This document shows, piece after piece, positions 27,501 to 33,494 of a stretch of 33,494 nucleotides of DNA (the stretch's first letter is position 1; every line of letters starts with the position of its first letter). The translations under genes were made by a program, and so were the position numbers. Below the pieces are notes generated by a model. It was not told the origin of the DNA, did not search any database, and was given only the letters and a program-made list of their open reading frames with translations. Origin of the DNA: an uncultured Verrucomicrobiota bacterium (GTDB taxonomy: Bacteria; Verrucomicrobiota; Verrucomicrobiia; Limisphaerales; UBA9464); assembly GCA_903821635.1 (NCBI GenBank), contig CAIJLV010000068.1, positions 1-33,494 on the forward strand, in the 5' to 3' direction.

Positions 27501-30500
27501 CGAGGCCGACGAAGTGTTCGAAGATGGTTTCATCGGCGTCGGTGGTGACACTGAGTTCGAATTGACCATAGGCGTCGCTGCTGTTGGGCAGGCTGAAGCT
27601 CACGGAGCGGGCCTCGCTGCCTAGGCTGGCGAGGCTGGTCACGAAATTGGTGCTCAGGTTGGCGACTACGCGGCCGGCGGTCAGGTTTCGGACGACGAGC
27701 TGTTCGGACCAAGGCGCCACGGCCGGGGCGGGGCCGGCGTTGGTCGTGATCCACGTGAGTGAAACCGTGCTACCGGGAATCCATTCGCCGGGCGGAGTCG
27801 CAGTCAGGTGGGTCACCCGCAGGTCGGGATAAGGGGCTAGTTCGACGACGAGCGGGGCCGAGGTGGTTTGGTTGTTGGCTTCCGCGGTGCCGAACTCGTT
27901 GCCTTCGGGGACGTTGTTCAACGTGTCCGTGGTGACGGTGACTTCGAGGCTGCCCACGGCGACGGGGCCATCCGGAATCCGCAGGGTGGCGGCGCGGGTG
28001 CGGGTGGTGCCCGGCGCCAGCGGGCCATCCAGGGCGAAGTCGTAGAACAGTAGGCGAGTATCAAGCAGCGCCCCAGTCGTCGAATGGCGCAGGGCGATGC
28101 GGTCGGTGAAGGAGCGGTTGACCGGCGCGTCGCCCGCGTTGCGAACGATCCATTCGACGGCCAGCGTCGCGCCGGTGGTGGCGCCGGTGGCCGGATTGGC
28201 GGTCACCGCAGTGACCACTAAATCCGGGGTGGTAGCCCCTTCAAAGAGTGGGCTGGGTGGATTCTCCAGATTGGGCGCCAAGCGGAAGGTGGCGGTGCCA
28301 CTGGCGGCGGGGTTGCTGGGTTCACCAAGGACTAGGACGTGATACGTGCCGGATTCCGCGAGGGTGAAGGTGTTGAAGTCGCTGTGGGCCCCGATTCGCA
28401 GGATCGACTTGCCCGCGGGCGAGACCATTTGGAAGAGCGGTTGCTGGCCGTTCCCGGTGTAGCCTTGGCCATCAAAGTAGAAACGTTGACCCCAGGTTCC
28501 GTTGAAGCTTCGGATCGCGGTCGCGGTGGCCGGTGTAAATGCAGTGACCACGGACTCGCCGGGCGTAAATGGAGTCGCGGCGGCGAAGTCGAGCAGGCGG
28601 AAACTGAACGGCCCGGTCTCGTCGTTTCTGCGGCGCACGGTCAGTTCATAACTACCCTCAACGAGGTTGAGCCACGGGGTGCCAAGATAGTAATCGCCGT
28701 AGTTGAGTGCTTGCTCTCCGGCTGGCCCGGTCAGTTTGACCTCGAAGGAGCCGGCGCCGCCCAGCACGTCGAAGTGCAGCCGTTTGGGTTCCGCCAGCGA
28801 GAAGGCGTAGCGGTAGCTCTGACCCGGCGACGTGATTTCGCCGGTCTGGATTTCGCCGAGCCCTAGATTCACCGCGGTATCTACGACCGGAATGAAGGTC
28901 AGCTTAAACACTCCGTTGGTCGCGGTTTCATCGGACGCAGAGATGACGGTGAGGAGGTGGCGGCCGGTTTCTTGGAGCGTGAAGGTGTCCACGTCCCGCC
29001 CGAGGGTGAAATTGGCGACCACCGTTCCCGACGGAGCGTGCAAGGTCACGAGCGGGGTGCGAACCCAACCGGTCCCGCGCTCGGTGCGGAGGTAGAACGT
29101 GTCCCCGGCCGTGGCGGTGAAGGCCAGCAGTTCAGTGCTGGCGGCCACGGCGTTGGTGCCGGTGTGAGTGACGCCCGGGATGAGCGAAATGGCGGTGGCC
29201 GTGTCGAGCACGCGGAAGCTGAACGTCGGCGTCAACTCGCGGTGAGCGGAGAAGCTCAGTTGGTAATCGCCGGCCGGCACGATGAGATTTCGGGCGGTGG
29301 CGGTCAGATAGTAGTCGGTGGACCCGAAATCGCGGTTGATGAACAGGTTGCCATTCGGGCCGTCGAGGCTGACGAGCAGGCTGTCGGTATTCGACAAGGC
29401 GTCGAAGCTGACCACGGTCGGCGTCGGCACTTGGAAGCGGAAATAGCGGGTCTGGCCGGCGGAGGCGATCTGGCTGTGGACGGTTTCGCCCAAGGCAAAG
29501 GTGTTGGTCGGATGGGTCACCGGGATGAAGTTGAAGCGAAAGCTCCCTTCACTGCTGGCTTCGTTGGCTTGGGCGGAAACCAGCCAGTAATAGGAACCGC
29601 TGACCGGCAGGCGAAAGACGTCGTGGTCGCTGGAAAGTTGCAGGTCGGCCAACGAGGTGCGTTGACCGTCGGGCCGCCAAAGCGAGCCGTAAACCGTCGT
29701 GGTGAATCCGGTCGTTGGACCGCCGCTCAAATAATATTCGTCTCCCGCCTGAGCATTCAAGCGATACAACCCACTGGCCAGCGCCGGGGTATTGGTGCCG
29801 CGGGTTTCGGTGCCCGGCACGAGTAGGGGAGCGGCGTCGGCGTTGAGCACGCGGAAGCGGTAATCGCCGGCCTGATTGCCGAGCGTGAGTTGGTAGTCGC
29901 CAGGCGGCAGGCGCAGGACGCCCAAGCTGGAAAAGGCGTAGTCCAACTGGTCGAGGGAAACTCCGGTGAAGGGTCGAATCGTCGCGCCGCCGTCGTCGCG
30001 CCGCTGGAGGGTGGCCCGGGGCGGGTTCAGGCGCAGGGAATCGAAATGCACCGTGGTGGGGGTGGCGAGGGTGAACACGTAGTTCGTGGTCGCGGCCGCG
30101 TCGGCGAGGGTGCCTTCGACGACGGTGCCCAGTGTCAAGGGCGTGCCGGCCAACGGGGTGAGCGGGGAATTGCCCTGCGGCACGACTTGGAAGCGGTAAT
30201 CCACCGCCGCGGTTTCCTGCACGTAGCCCTCGATGAACAGGGTGTAGGTCCCGGTCGTGGCGAGCGTGAGCACGCTCGAATCGGTGCCGAGGTAGAGGTT
30301 GAAAACCAAATCTGAAGTGGGCCCGACCAGCCGCCAGTAGGCGTTGCGCGGCGTCGGGGTGGTGGAGTCAAAGAGCATTCGGTCGCCGGCGTTGGCCGTG
30401 AACTGGAACGAGTCGGTGCGGTTGAACGGATCCAGTTGGCCGATGATTTCCGTGCCGAAGTTGAGCGGCGTGGCGCTGTTCAAATTGACCAAGCGGAAGC

Positions 30501-33342
30501 GGTAGTCGCCGCGGGCGTCGCCGTTGCCATCCACCGTCAGTTGGTAATCACCGGCGGGTAGCGTGCGGAGGGTGAAACCATTGGCCCCGTCGGAGCCGGT
30601 GAAGGACTGGGAGGGCACCACTTGCCCCGTTGGGCCGTCGAGACTCCAAACCAAGCCGGAGGCGGGGCTCAGGGCGTCGAAGTAAACGCGGGTCGGGGTG
30701 GGTAGGGTAAAGGTGTGGGTCTGCTTTTGCCCGGGGACGGCGAGGGTTCCGTTCACCGTGGTGTCCAAGGCCAGCGGGTGAGTGCCGTCGAGCACCGGGA
30801 ACAGTCGAAACGTGAACGACGGTCGCTGGGTTTCATAAGGGTAACCTTCGAGCAGGAGGGTGTAGCTGCCGGTGTGGGGCAGGGTGACGAATTGATCGGA
30901 GCTCAGGCCACTGCCAAACAGCAGTGTGCCCTGCGGATCTAGCAACCGCCAAGCGGCGCTGCGGACCTGACTGCCGGCGGTGATGGTGTCGCAGTAAAGT
31001 TGGCTGCCGGCGGTGGCGTCGAAGCGGTAGAGTCGGGTCGAAGTGGGGGGATCCAGTTCACCGGCGACGGTTTCGTCCAAGGTGATCGGCGTCGCCGCGG
31101 CCAAGTCCAGCAGGCGGAAGCTGAATTCCGGCAGGTCGTCGCCCGAAGCGTTGACCGCGAGCACGTAGGCTCCCGGGCTGAGGTTTAGGGCCGACACGTT
31201 GTTCAACCAGTCTGAGCTGGTGAAGGCGCGCCAGTCCGAGGCTTGGCCGGCGGGCCCGTCCAGCCGCCAGCGGGCGTTGGCCGTCGGCGTCAGGGCGTCA
31301 AAATGCAGGCGGCGGGCGGTGTTCAGGGTGAAGGTGAACCGCCGGGTTTGCCCCGGGCTGGCGAGGCTGCGCGTGACCGTTGTTTCCAAGCTGATCGCCT
31401 CGCTGGTGTCCGTCACCGGCCGGAGCGCGAAGGAAAACGGCACCGGGGCGGCTTCGTAGCTGTAGCCGTTGACCCAGAGCTGGTATTCGCCGCCGGCATC
31501 TAGCGTGAGGAGCTGGTCTTGGGATAGTCCGTTGTAGAAGAGCTGACGGTCAAAGCGGTCGCGCAACAGCCAATTTGCGTTGCGGGTATTGGCCAACAGG
31601 GCGTCGAAGAACATCACGGTTCCCGCCGGGGCGGTGAAACGGTAGAGCCGGGCTTCAGAGCCGGGGTTCAACTCGCCGGTGATCGAATTGTTCGCCTGAA
31701 TTTCCGTGGCGGTGGCGAGGTTCAGCAGGCGAAATTGGTAGCCGTTGGTTCCTTCCCGGTAACCGTTCACGGCCAAGGTGTAATCGCCGGCCGGCAGATT
31801 CCTCAGGCTGGCAGCGAGGCTGGTGTCATCATTTTGAAACGTTTGGCGCTCCACCTTGGGGCCGCCCGGGCCGGTGAGGGACCAGTTCAGATTGGGCGCG
31901 GGTGCCAGTGAATCGAAGAAGAGGCTTTGGGTGGTGGCGAGGGAGAAGGTATGCCGTTGCGTTTGCCCCGGGCTAGTCACGGTGCCTGCGACCGGGGCGC
32001 CAAGCGCCATCGCCTGCGCGCCATCCGTGACGGGCAGGAGGTTGAATTCCAAGGTGCGCGCCGCCGGAGTCTCAAAAATATAGCCCTCCAGCAACACCGT
32101 CCAAGGGCCGGTAAGATTCAGGGTAAAGGGGCCAAATTGATCGCGCGCGTTGCTTTCGTAGGCGATGGCGCCAAACGGATCGACCAACCGCAGTGAGGTG
32201 GAACCGGAGAGGTCACCGTTGAGAAAGTGGTAAAACCAACGGGAGCCGGCGGCCGCGTTAAAGCGGTAGAGCTGCGTTTGCCGGTGGTTGGCGAAGGTCA
32301 GGGCTGTGGGGGTGCCCGGGACTAATTCCGCCGCTCCCGCCAAGTCGAGTAGGCGAAAATTGTAATTAACTCCGGCGGCGCCGGCGATTTGGAGCTGATG
32401 GAGGCCCGGAGAAAGCTGCCGCAGCGAGGTTCCGGAAAGGCCGTCCGAACTTTGGAACGAGCGGCGGTCCACCAAGCGCCCGTCGGGACCGACCAGACTC
32501 CAAAACACACCCGACGCCGGTTCCAGCGCGTCCATGACGAGGCGGGTCGGGGTGGCCACGGTGAGCGTGTAGAAATTGGTCGTATTGGCCGCGGCGAGGG
32601 AGCCCGAGACGGTTTCGTCCAAGGCCAGCGCGGTGCCGGTCGGTGGCACGGGTGGCACGTTGCCGAGGCTTTCCACATCAAAAACCACGGTGCTCGTCCC
32701 GGTTGCATACACATCGCCCTCGAGCAGCAGAGTGTGGTTGCCGCTCCGGGGTAGATTGAGCACCGGAGAAGACACCGCGCCGTTATCGATCAGCGGTTGG
32801 CCACCCGGCCCGAACAAACGCAGCCGACCAGAAAAGTTGGTCTGCGCCGTGACGTTGAGCCGCACTTGGTCGCCGGCGAGCGCCGCGAATTGGTAGAGGG
32901 CTGTCGTGCGGGCGGGATTTAAGGACGCGGTGATGCTGGCCCCCGGCGTCAGTAGGGTCGCGTCGGCCAAGTCATGCCAGCGAAACGCGTAATCCGGGGT
33001 GGCCCCGCCGCTGGCCGAGACGGTGAGGGTATAATCGCCCGGCACCAAGGGCAGCAGCACGTGGGCAACCCCAATGCGAAAGGAATCGCTCTGGTCGAAG
33101 CTGCGCTGTTCCACAAGCAGCCCGCGCGGCCCGTTCAGGGACCAATGGAGTTGGGCGTCCTGTTTGAGGGAATCGAAGTAGAAGGTCTTTTCGCCCTCCA
33201 CGCGGAAGGTGAACTCGTCGCGCTCACCCGGTTGGCTGAGTTGGCCGTTGATGGTTGCCGGGGCGGCGGCGATGGCGGCGCCCCACCACAGAGAAAGCAG
33301 AGTCGGGGCGAACCGGCACAGGTTGTTACGGAACAGTTTCAT
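21541..33342 (-). CDS. Giant secreted multidomain repeat protein, about 3,933 residues
   Basis: Met at 33342 is chosen because a signal peptide begins there (MKLFRNNLCRFAPTLLSLWW, then GAAIAAAPA); the open frame goes up to 33453 but that extension is Pro/Ser-rich without character. Order: eight tandem A/B pairs of PPC-like beta domains (residues about 27-1700); two CARDB-type domains (from PDLVVTAVTANP, about 1706, and PDLRVTHLTATP, about 1837); three Calx-beta-like repeats (about 1962-2275); a third CARDB (about 2276-2400); Big/NEW3- and carboxypeptidase-regulatory-like sandwiches (about 2400-2900); a seven-Cys insert (about 2911-3030); more beta modules; a fibronectin-like module; two cadherin/Ig-like (He_PIG) modules; a cohesin-like module; and a C-terminal Y-R-I-E-type module seen in Verrucomicrobia secreted proteins. 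No enzyme domain is seen. Likely an adhesin or cell-surface/matrix protein. Confidence 0.9.
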   Translation of the reverse strand: MKLFRNNLCRFAPTLLSLWWGAAIAAAPATINGQLSQPGERDEFTFRVEGEKTFYFDSLKQDAQLHWSLNGPRGLLVEQRSFDQSDSFRIGVAHVLLPLVPGDYTLTVSASGGATPDYAFRWHDLADATLLTPGASITASLNPARTTALYQFAALAGDQVRLNVTAQTNFSGRLRLFGPGGQPLIDNGAVSSPVLNLPRSGNHTLLLEGDVYATGTSTVVFDVESLGNVPPVPPTGTALALDETVSGSLAAANTTNFYTLTVATPTRLVMDALEPASGVFWSLVGPDGRLVDRRSFQSSDGLSGTSLRQLSPGLHQLQIAGAAGVNYNFRLLDLAGAAELVPGTPTALTFANHRQTQLYRFNAAAGSRWFYHFLNGDLSGSTSLRLVDPFGAIAYESNARDQFGPFTLNLTGPWTVLLEGYIFETPAARTLEFNLLPVTDGAQAMALGAPVAGTVTSPGQTQRHTFSLATTQSLFFDSLAPAPNLNWSLTGPGGPKVERQTFQNDDTSLAASLRNLPAGDYTLAVNGYREGTNGYQFRLLNLATATEIQANNSITGELNPGSEARLYRFTAPAGTVMFFDALLANTRNANWLLRDRFDRQLFYNGLSQDQLLTLDAGGEYQLWVNGYSYEAAPVPFSFALRPVTDTSEAISLETTVTRSLASPGQTRRFTFTLNTARRLHFDALTPTANARWRLDGPAGQASDWRAFTSSDWLNNVSALNLSPGAYVLAVNASGDDLPEFSFRLLDLAAATPITLDETVAGELDPPTSTRLYRFDATAGSQLYCDTITAGSQVRSAAWRLLDPQGTLLFGSGLSSDQFVTLPHTGSYTLLLEGYPYETQRPSFTFRLFPVLDGTHPLALDTTVNGTLAVPGQKQTHTFTLPTPTRVYFDALSPASGLVWSLDGPTGQVVPSQSFTGSDGANGFTLRTLPAGDYQLTVDGNGDARGDYRFRLVNLNSATPLNFGTEIIGQLDPFNRTDSFQFTANAGDRMLFDSTTPTPRNAYWRLVGPTSDLVFNLYLGTDSSVLTLATTGTYTLFIEGYVQETAAVDYRFQVVPQGNSPLTPLAGTPLTLGTVVEGTLADAAATTNYVFTLATPTTVHFDSLRLNPPRATLQRRDDGGATIRPFTGVSLDQLDYAFSSLGVLRLPPGDYQLTLGNQAGDYRFRVLNADAAPLLVPGTETRGTNTPALASGLYRLNAQAGDEYYLSGGPTTGFTTTVYGSLWRPDGQRTSLADLQLSSDHDVFRLPVSGSYYWLVSAQANEASSEGSFRFNFIPVTHPTNTFALGETVHSQIASAGQTRYFRFQVPTPTVVSFDALSNTDSLLVSLDGPNGNLFINRDFGSTDYYLTATARNLIVPAGDYQLSFSAHRELTPTFSFRVLDTATAISLIPGVTHTGTNAVAASTELLAFTATAGDTFYLRTERGTGWVRTPLVTLHAPSGTVVANFTLGRDVDTFTLQETGRHLLTVISASDETATNGVFKLTFIPVVDTAVNLGLGEIQTGEITSPGQSYRYAFSLAEPKRLHFDVLGGAGSFEVKLTGPAGEQALNYGDYYLGTPWLNLVEGSYELTVRRRNDETGPFSFRLLDFAAATPFTPGESVVTAFTPATATAIRSFNGTWGQRFYFDGQGYTGNGQQPLFQMVSPAGKSILRIGAHSDFNTFTLAESGTYHVLVLGEPSNPAASGTATFRLAPNLENPPSPLFEGATTPDLVVTAVTANPATGATTGATLAVEWIVRNAGDAPVNRSFTDRIALRHSTTGALLDTRLLFYDFALDGPLAPGTTRTRAATLRIPDGPVAVGSLEVTVTTDTLNNVPEGNEFGTAEANNQTTSAPLVVELAPYPDLRVTHLTATPPGEWIPGSTVSLTWITTNAGPAPAVAPWSEQLVVRNLTAGRVVANLSTNFVTSLASLGSEARSVSFSLPNSSDAYGQFELSVTTDADETIFEHFVGLDAETNNAAHLSVLNEAPTLTLDLPNTRLTEGQTVTATVARRPVGASALLVQLTSSDENQFTVPGTVVIPAGQASVTVTATAVDDAFVERTNTYVLLARSAGFRDAALTLTVEDNDRPVVTLSLAAATISEGAGPNATSATVTRSPVSARALTLGLTSANPNAARVPASVTIPANQAAVSFPVAAVENLTVDGPRSVALGGSVLDAFTSQALYEIVPALLAVTDNDGPTLTLRIAADLVGEGRSPATTATVTRNTAPTGPLVVSLSSSDPTEATVPLTVTLPSGETSVSFPITSLNDGVTDGNQTVTVTATADTFTAGSDTLVVSDADLPDLVVNFISFPANGITDGNLAINFRLENRGLRDGTTAVTQRVFLSADNLAGNDTLVSQVVFDGPLPVGQTVGQTVNIRLPANPGSFYVVVQADATGAMTEALENNNLLVSATTVTTAPAYSATVSTDVTTALAGTPVPLRGHASRGDGALAAAEHVTVHIEVRGTHRTLEVVTDANGDFTTTFQPLPKEAGHYRIAAAYPGLPMPAAQDEFSLLGLDLVSPGSVTVTEGTAYDGTTRIRNLSDVPLTGLTVEVLEFDPSLNVTAQLETNRLAGDAEIPLHYTITPVNRTTVQSGVKLRVTSAEGATEVEVFTVRQEFLRPALVTAPGRLTSTMLRGAQTVVAFDVINQGGLATGPLEVLLPNLPWLSVSSPAVMDPLAPGARTSVTLLLTPAADLALGDYPGQLVLSGGNTALTLPFEFRALSDNRGNLRLTAEDEYTYFAAGGPKVTNALVVLTDALSGVPVRTNVTDSDGTALFTNLLEAQYVVHVKADQHGPFRQTAFVPAAGTTNVVAFLPRETVRYTFTVSPTTVEDRYAFTVESTFETQVPIPVVTITPASLDIANYPEDEFQVDYTIANHGLIAAQNVRFNAATGGQIEMHPLITDLGRLEANSSITIPVRIKRVRPPIARADFNTGQCSVTAGMLWDYLCGPNVVNKETATYTFDSTGCDLVDLYRQVYNVVPDPATGPPSPNNHPCQDPATFFDCLDQFQPVSGFEPPPGFKFECKTTRPANSIGAARAGHPRPSAEPSNEVCAKVKLKLDQRAVLTRDAFNALLEIDNDTTSPIENILVTLNLTAEDGSNAIAQFGLREPVLAGLSAVNGTGVIQPKTLGSASWILIPTLDAAPTNGVALFLVGGTLSYSQDGADLTIPLAPAPIQVYPQPELLVRYFHQRDVFADDPFTPEIEPSQPYSLAVQILNQGYGAVRNLKLAGGKPQIVDNEKGLLIEFKTVGTQLENQALTPALDVDFGEIGTGTNKTARWLFTSSIQGSFTDYHAAFEHLDALGTKRLSLVKGVEIHELVRLVNADRTFDDARLDFLLSRTNDPDHLPYALYLSDGRTNAVTAHTNAGVSGVLSAGNRQVTLTASLGAGWSYLRVPDPAGDQPFTLRQVLRADGSEIAFGTNAWTTDRSFRGGDLRPSVTNLVHLLDYDSAGTYTLVYEARSVVTPDLTAPVSRVDALPAASGATFAVTWSGTDDRGPVSYYDLFVSVDGGPYSAFLNHTALTGTVYTGAANRRYAFYSVATDAAGNSEAAPATADAETTVSILNRPPVLAFSGDVTVDEGNAANAQPTASDPDGDALAFELLSGAPAGALINPTTGFVTWSTSESDGPSTHIISVRVTDYGTPALSATNEFRVFVREVNDAPTLAPIADAVLSENTWFTLQLAGADADQPAQELTYGLAAGAPQGLVVDPDSGELRWRPRASQGPSTNQITVTLTDSGLPPRSVQRTATFYVRDTAAELAVTAGRTNVLAGESSFVPLHLAAGPDLDGLSFSLGGDPLRLTDLALANLAGDVTSVQVVAAAAGGTELRFTLTGGSLSANRPLAEVTFTTPAEAPSGVVPLAFTDLTGTAGARVITRTSSAPGRVIVVNQDAVLDLTTDALTPLHLYGRPGLTYRIEHSPGLGAEAVWTPVRTVTADERIERLPADEPGPLGFLRAWRE
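24255..24615 (-). other. Cysteine-rich insert in the giant protein
   Basis: Residues about 2911-3030 contain seven Cys (GQCSV, DYLCG, TGCDL, HPCQD, FDCLD, FECKT, EVCAK) within about 120 residues. The rest of the mature protein is almost Cys-free (one other Cys noticed, SQLYCDT in a repeat). The insert also has Pro-rich stretches and few beta-sandwich features. In a secreted protein this suggests a small disulfide-stabilised unit. Confidence 0.7.
28230..33260 (-). repeat. Eight tandem A/B PPC-like protein repeats (coding)
   Basis: This part of the giant gene encodes eight diverged pairs, each about 210 residues (about 630 nt). Type A starts near GxLxxPGQTxxxTFxL, contains FDALxP...WxLxGPxG and PAGDYxLxVxG, and ends FRLLDLAxAT. 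Type B starts near TAGxLxPxxxxxLYRF, contains AGDxxxFD and SGTYTLLLEGY, and ends FxLxPVxD. The repeats are diverged at DNA level and are protein, not satellite, repeats. Confidence 0.85.
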
Positions 33343-33494
33343 GGCAGATAAGCAGGTTTGAATCGGCGAAATTGAGTGTGCGGGGGGGACGGTTTGGTTG
33401 GCTGGGCTTCCCCGGCGTTCCTTCGTTGGCGGTCCTGAGGTTTGACTATCCATACTCGCAAAGGACTGCTGGCGTGAAGTTTCGCGCCTCGAGG
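33343..33494 (-). promoter_or_regulatory. Upstream region of the giant gene
   Basis: These 152 nt before the chosen start presumably hold the promoter. No convincing -35/-10 pair and no strong ribosome site (CTGCTTATCTGCC precedes the ATG) could be identified. Confidence 0.3.

Noticed and set aside
28230..33260. Possible CRISPR or satellite array
   Set aside because: The periodicity is at protein level, about 630 nt per unit, with strongly diverged DNA and no spacers.
33343..33453. Upstream start (33453) for the giant gene
   Set aside because: It would put 37 Pro/Ser/Thr-rich residues before a clear signal peptide, so the Met at 33342 is preferred.

Overview
The window looks like a piece of a GC-rich chromosome from a Verrucomicrobiota bacterium, most likely the Limisphaerales/Pedosphaera-like part of the phylum. 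This is inferred from gene content: Hanks-type Ser/Thr kinases carrying a conserved N-terminal leader (MNPNREE-type) and WD40 or TPR sensor tails, an ECF sigma factor of the Planctomycetes/Acidobacteria/Verrucomicrobia type, and a giant secreted protein built of PPC-like, CARDB and Calx-beta-like domains. No rRNA, tRNA, CRISPR array or insertion sequence was recognised.

Region 1 (1-14046, + strand) is a tightly packed, translationally coupled kinase cluster. It opens with the 3' part of a kinase-WD40 gene. Three broken kinase copies follow (3347-3832, 5399-5793, 6755-7504), interleaved with intact genes for a two-haem cytochrome c, a secreted NHL-repeat protein and an acyltransferase-3 membrane protein. 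Then come an intact kinase with a helical, TPR-like tail (9238-12090), a WD40 protein that keeps only the kinase leader (12087-12866), a tail-anchored FHA protein and the ECF sigma factor. Seven junctions are 4-nt ATGA stop/start overlaps. The broken copies are the same kinase cut at different points, so the locus appears to be a kinase array that grew by duplication and is now decaying. The intact parts suggest a membrane phospho-signalling module: kinases with extracytoplasmic sensors, a phosphothreonine reader and a dedicated sigma factor.

Region 2 (14047-21540) is ordinary chromosome. It holds a small RraB-like gene on the minus strand, a 573-nt stretch with no convincing gene, an ABC-F ATPase, a protein of unknown function, a two-gene sugar-acid-type pair (an SDR resembling D-mannonate oxidoreductase, and a LarA-like nickel-pincer racemase/epimerase with its key residues kept), and two tandem paralogous genes of unknown function.

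Region 3 (21541-33494, - strand) is a single gene for a secreted protein of about 3,933 residues. Its N-terminal 1,700 residues are eight tandem copies of a two-part (A/B) PPC-like repeat. CARDB, Calx-beta-like and other beta-sandwich modules follow, then a short cysteine-rich insert, two cadherin/Ig-like modules and a C-terminal module typical of Verrucomicrobia secreted proteins. A strong intrinsic terminator lies just downstream, between it and the converging + strand genes.

The observations most worth a second look are the kinase fossil array with its coupled FHA/sigma end, the LarA-SDR pair, the A/B repeat giant, and the unknown paralog pair.
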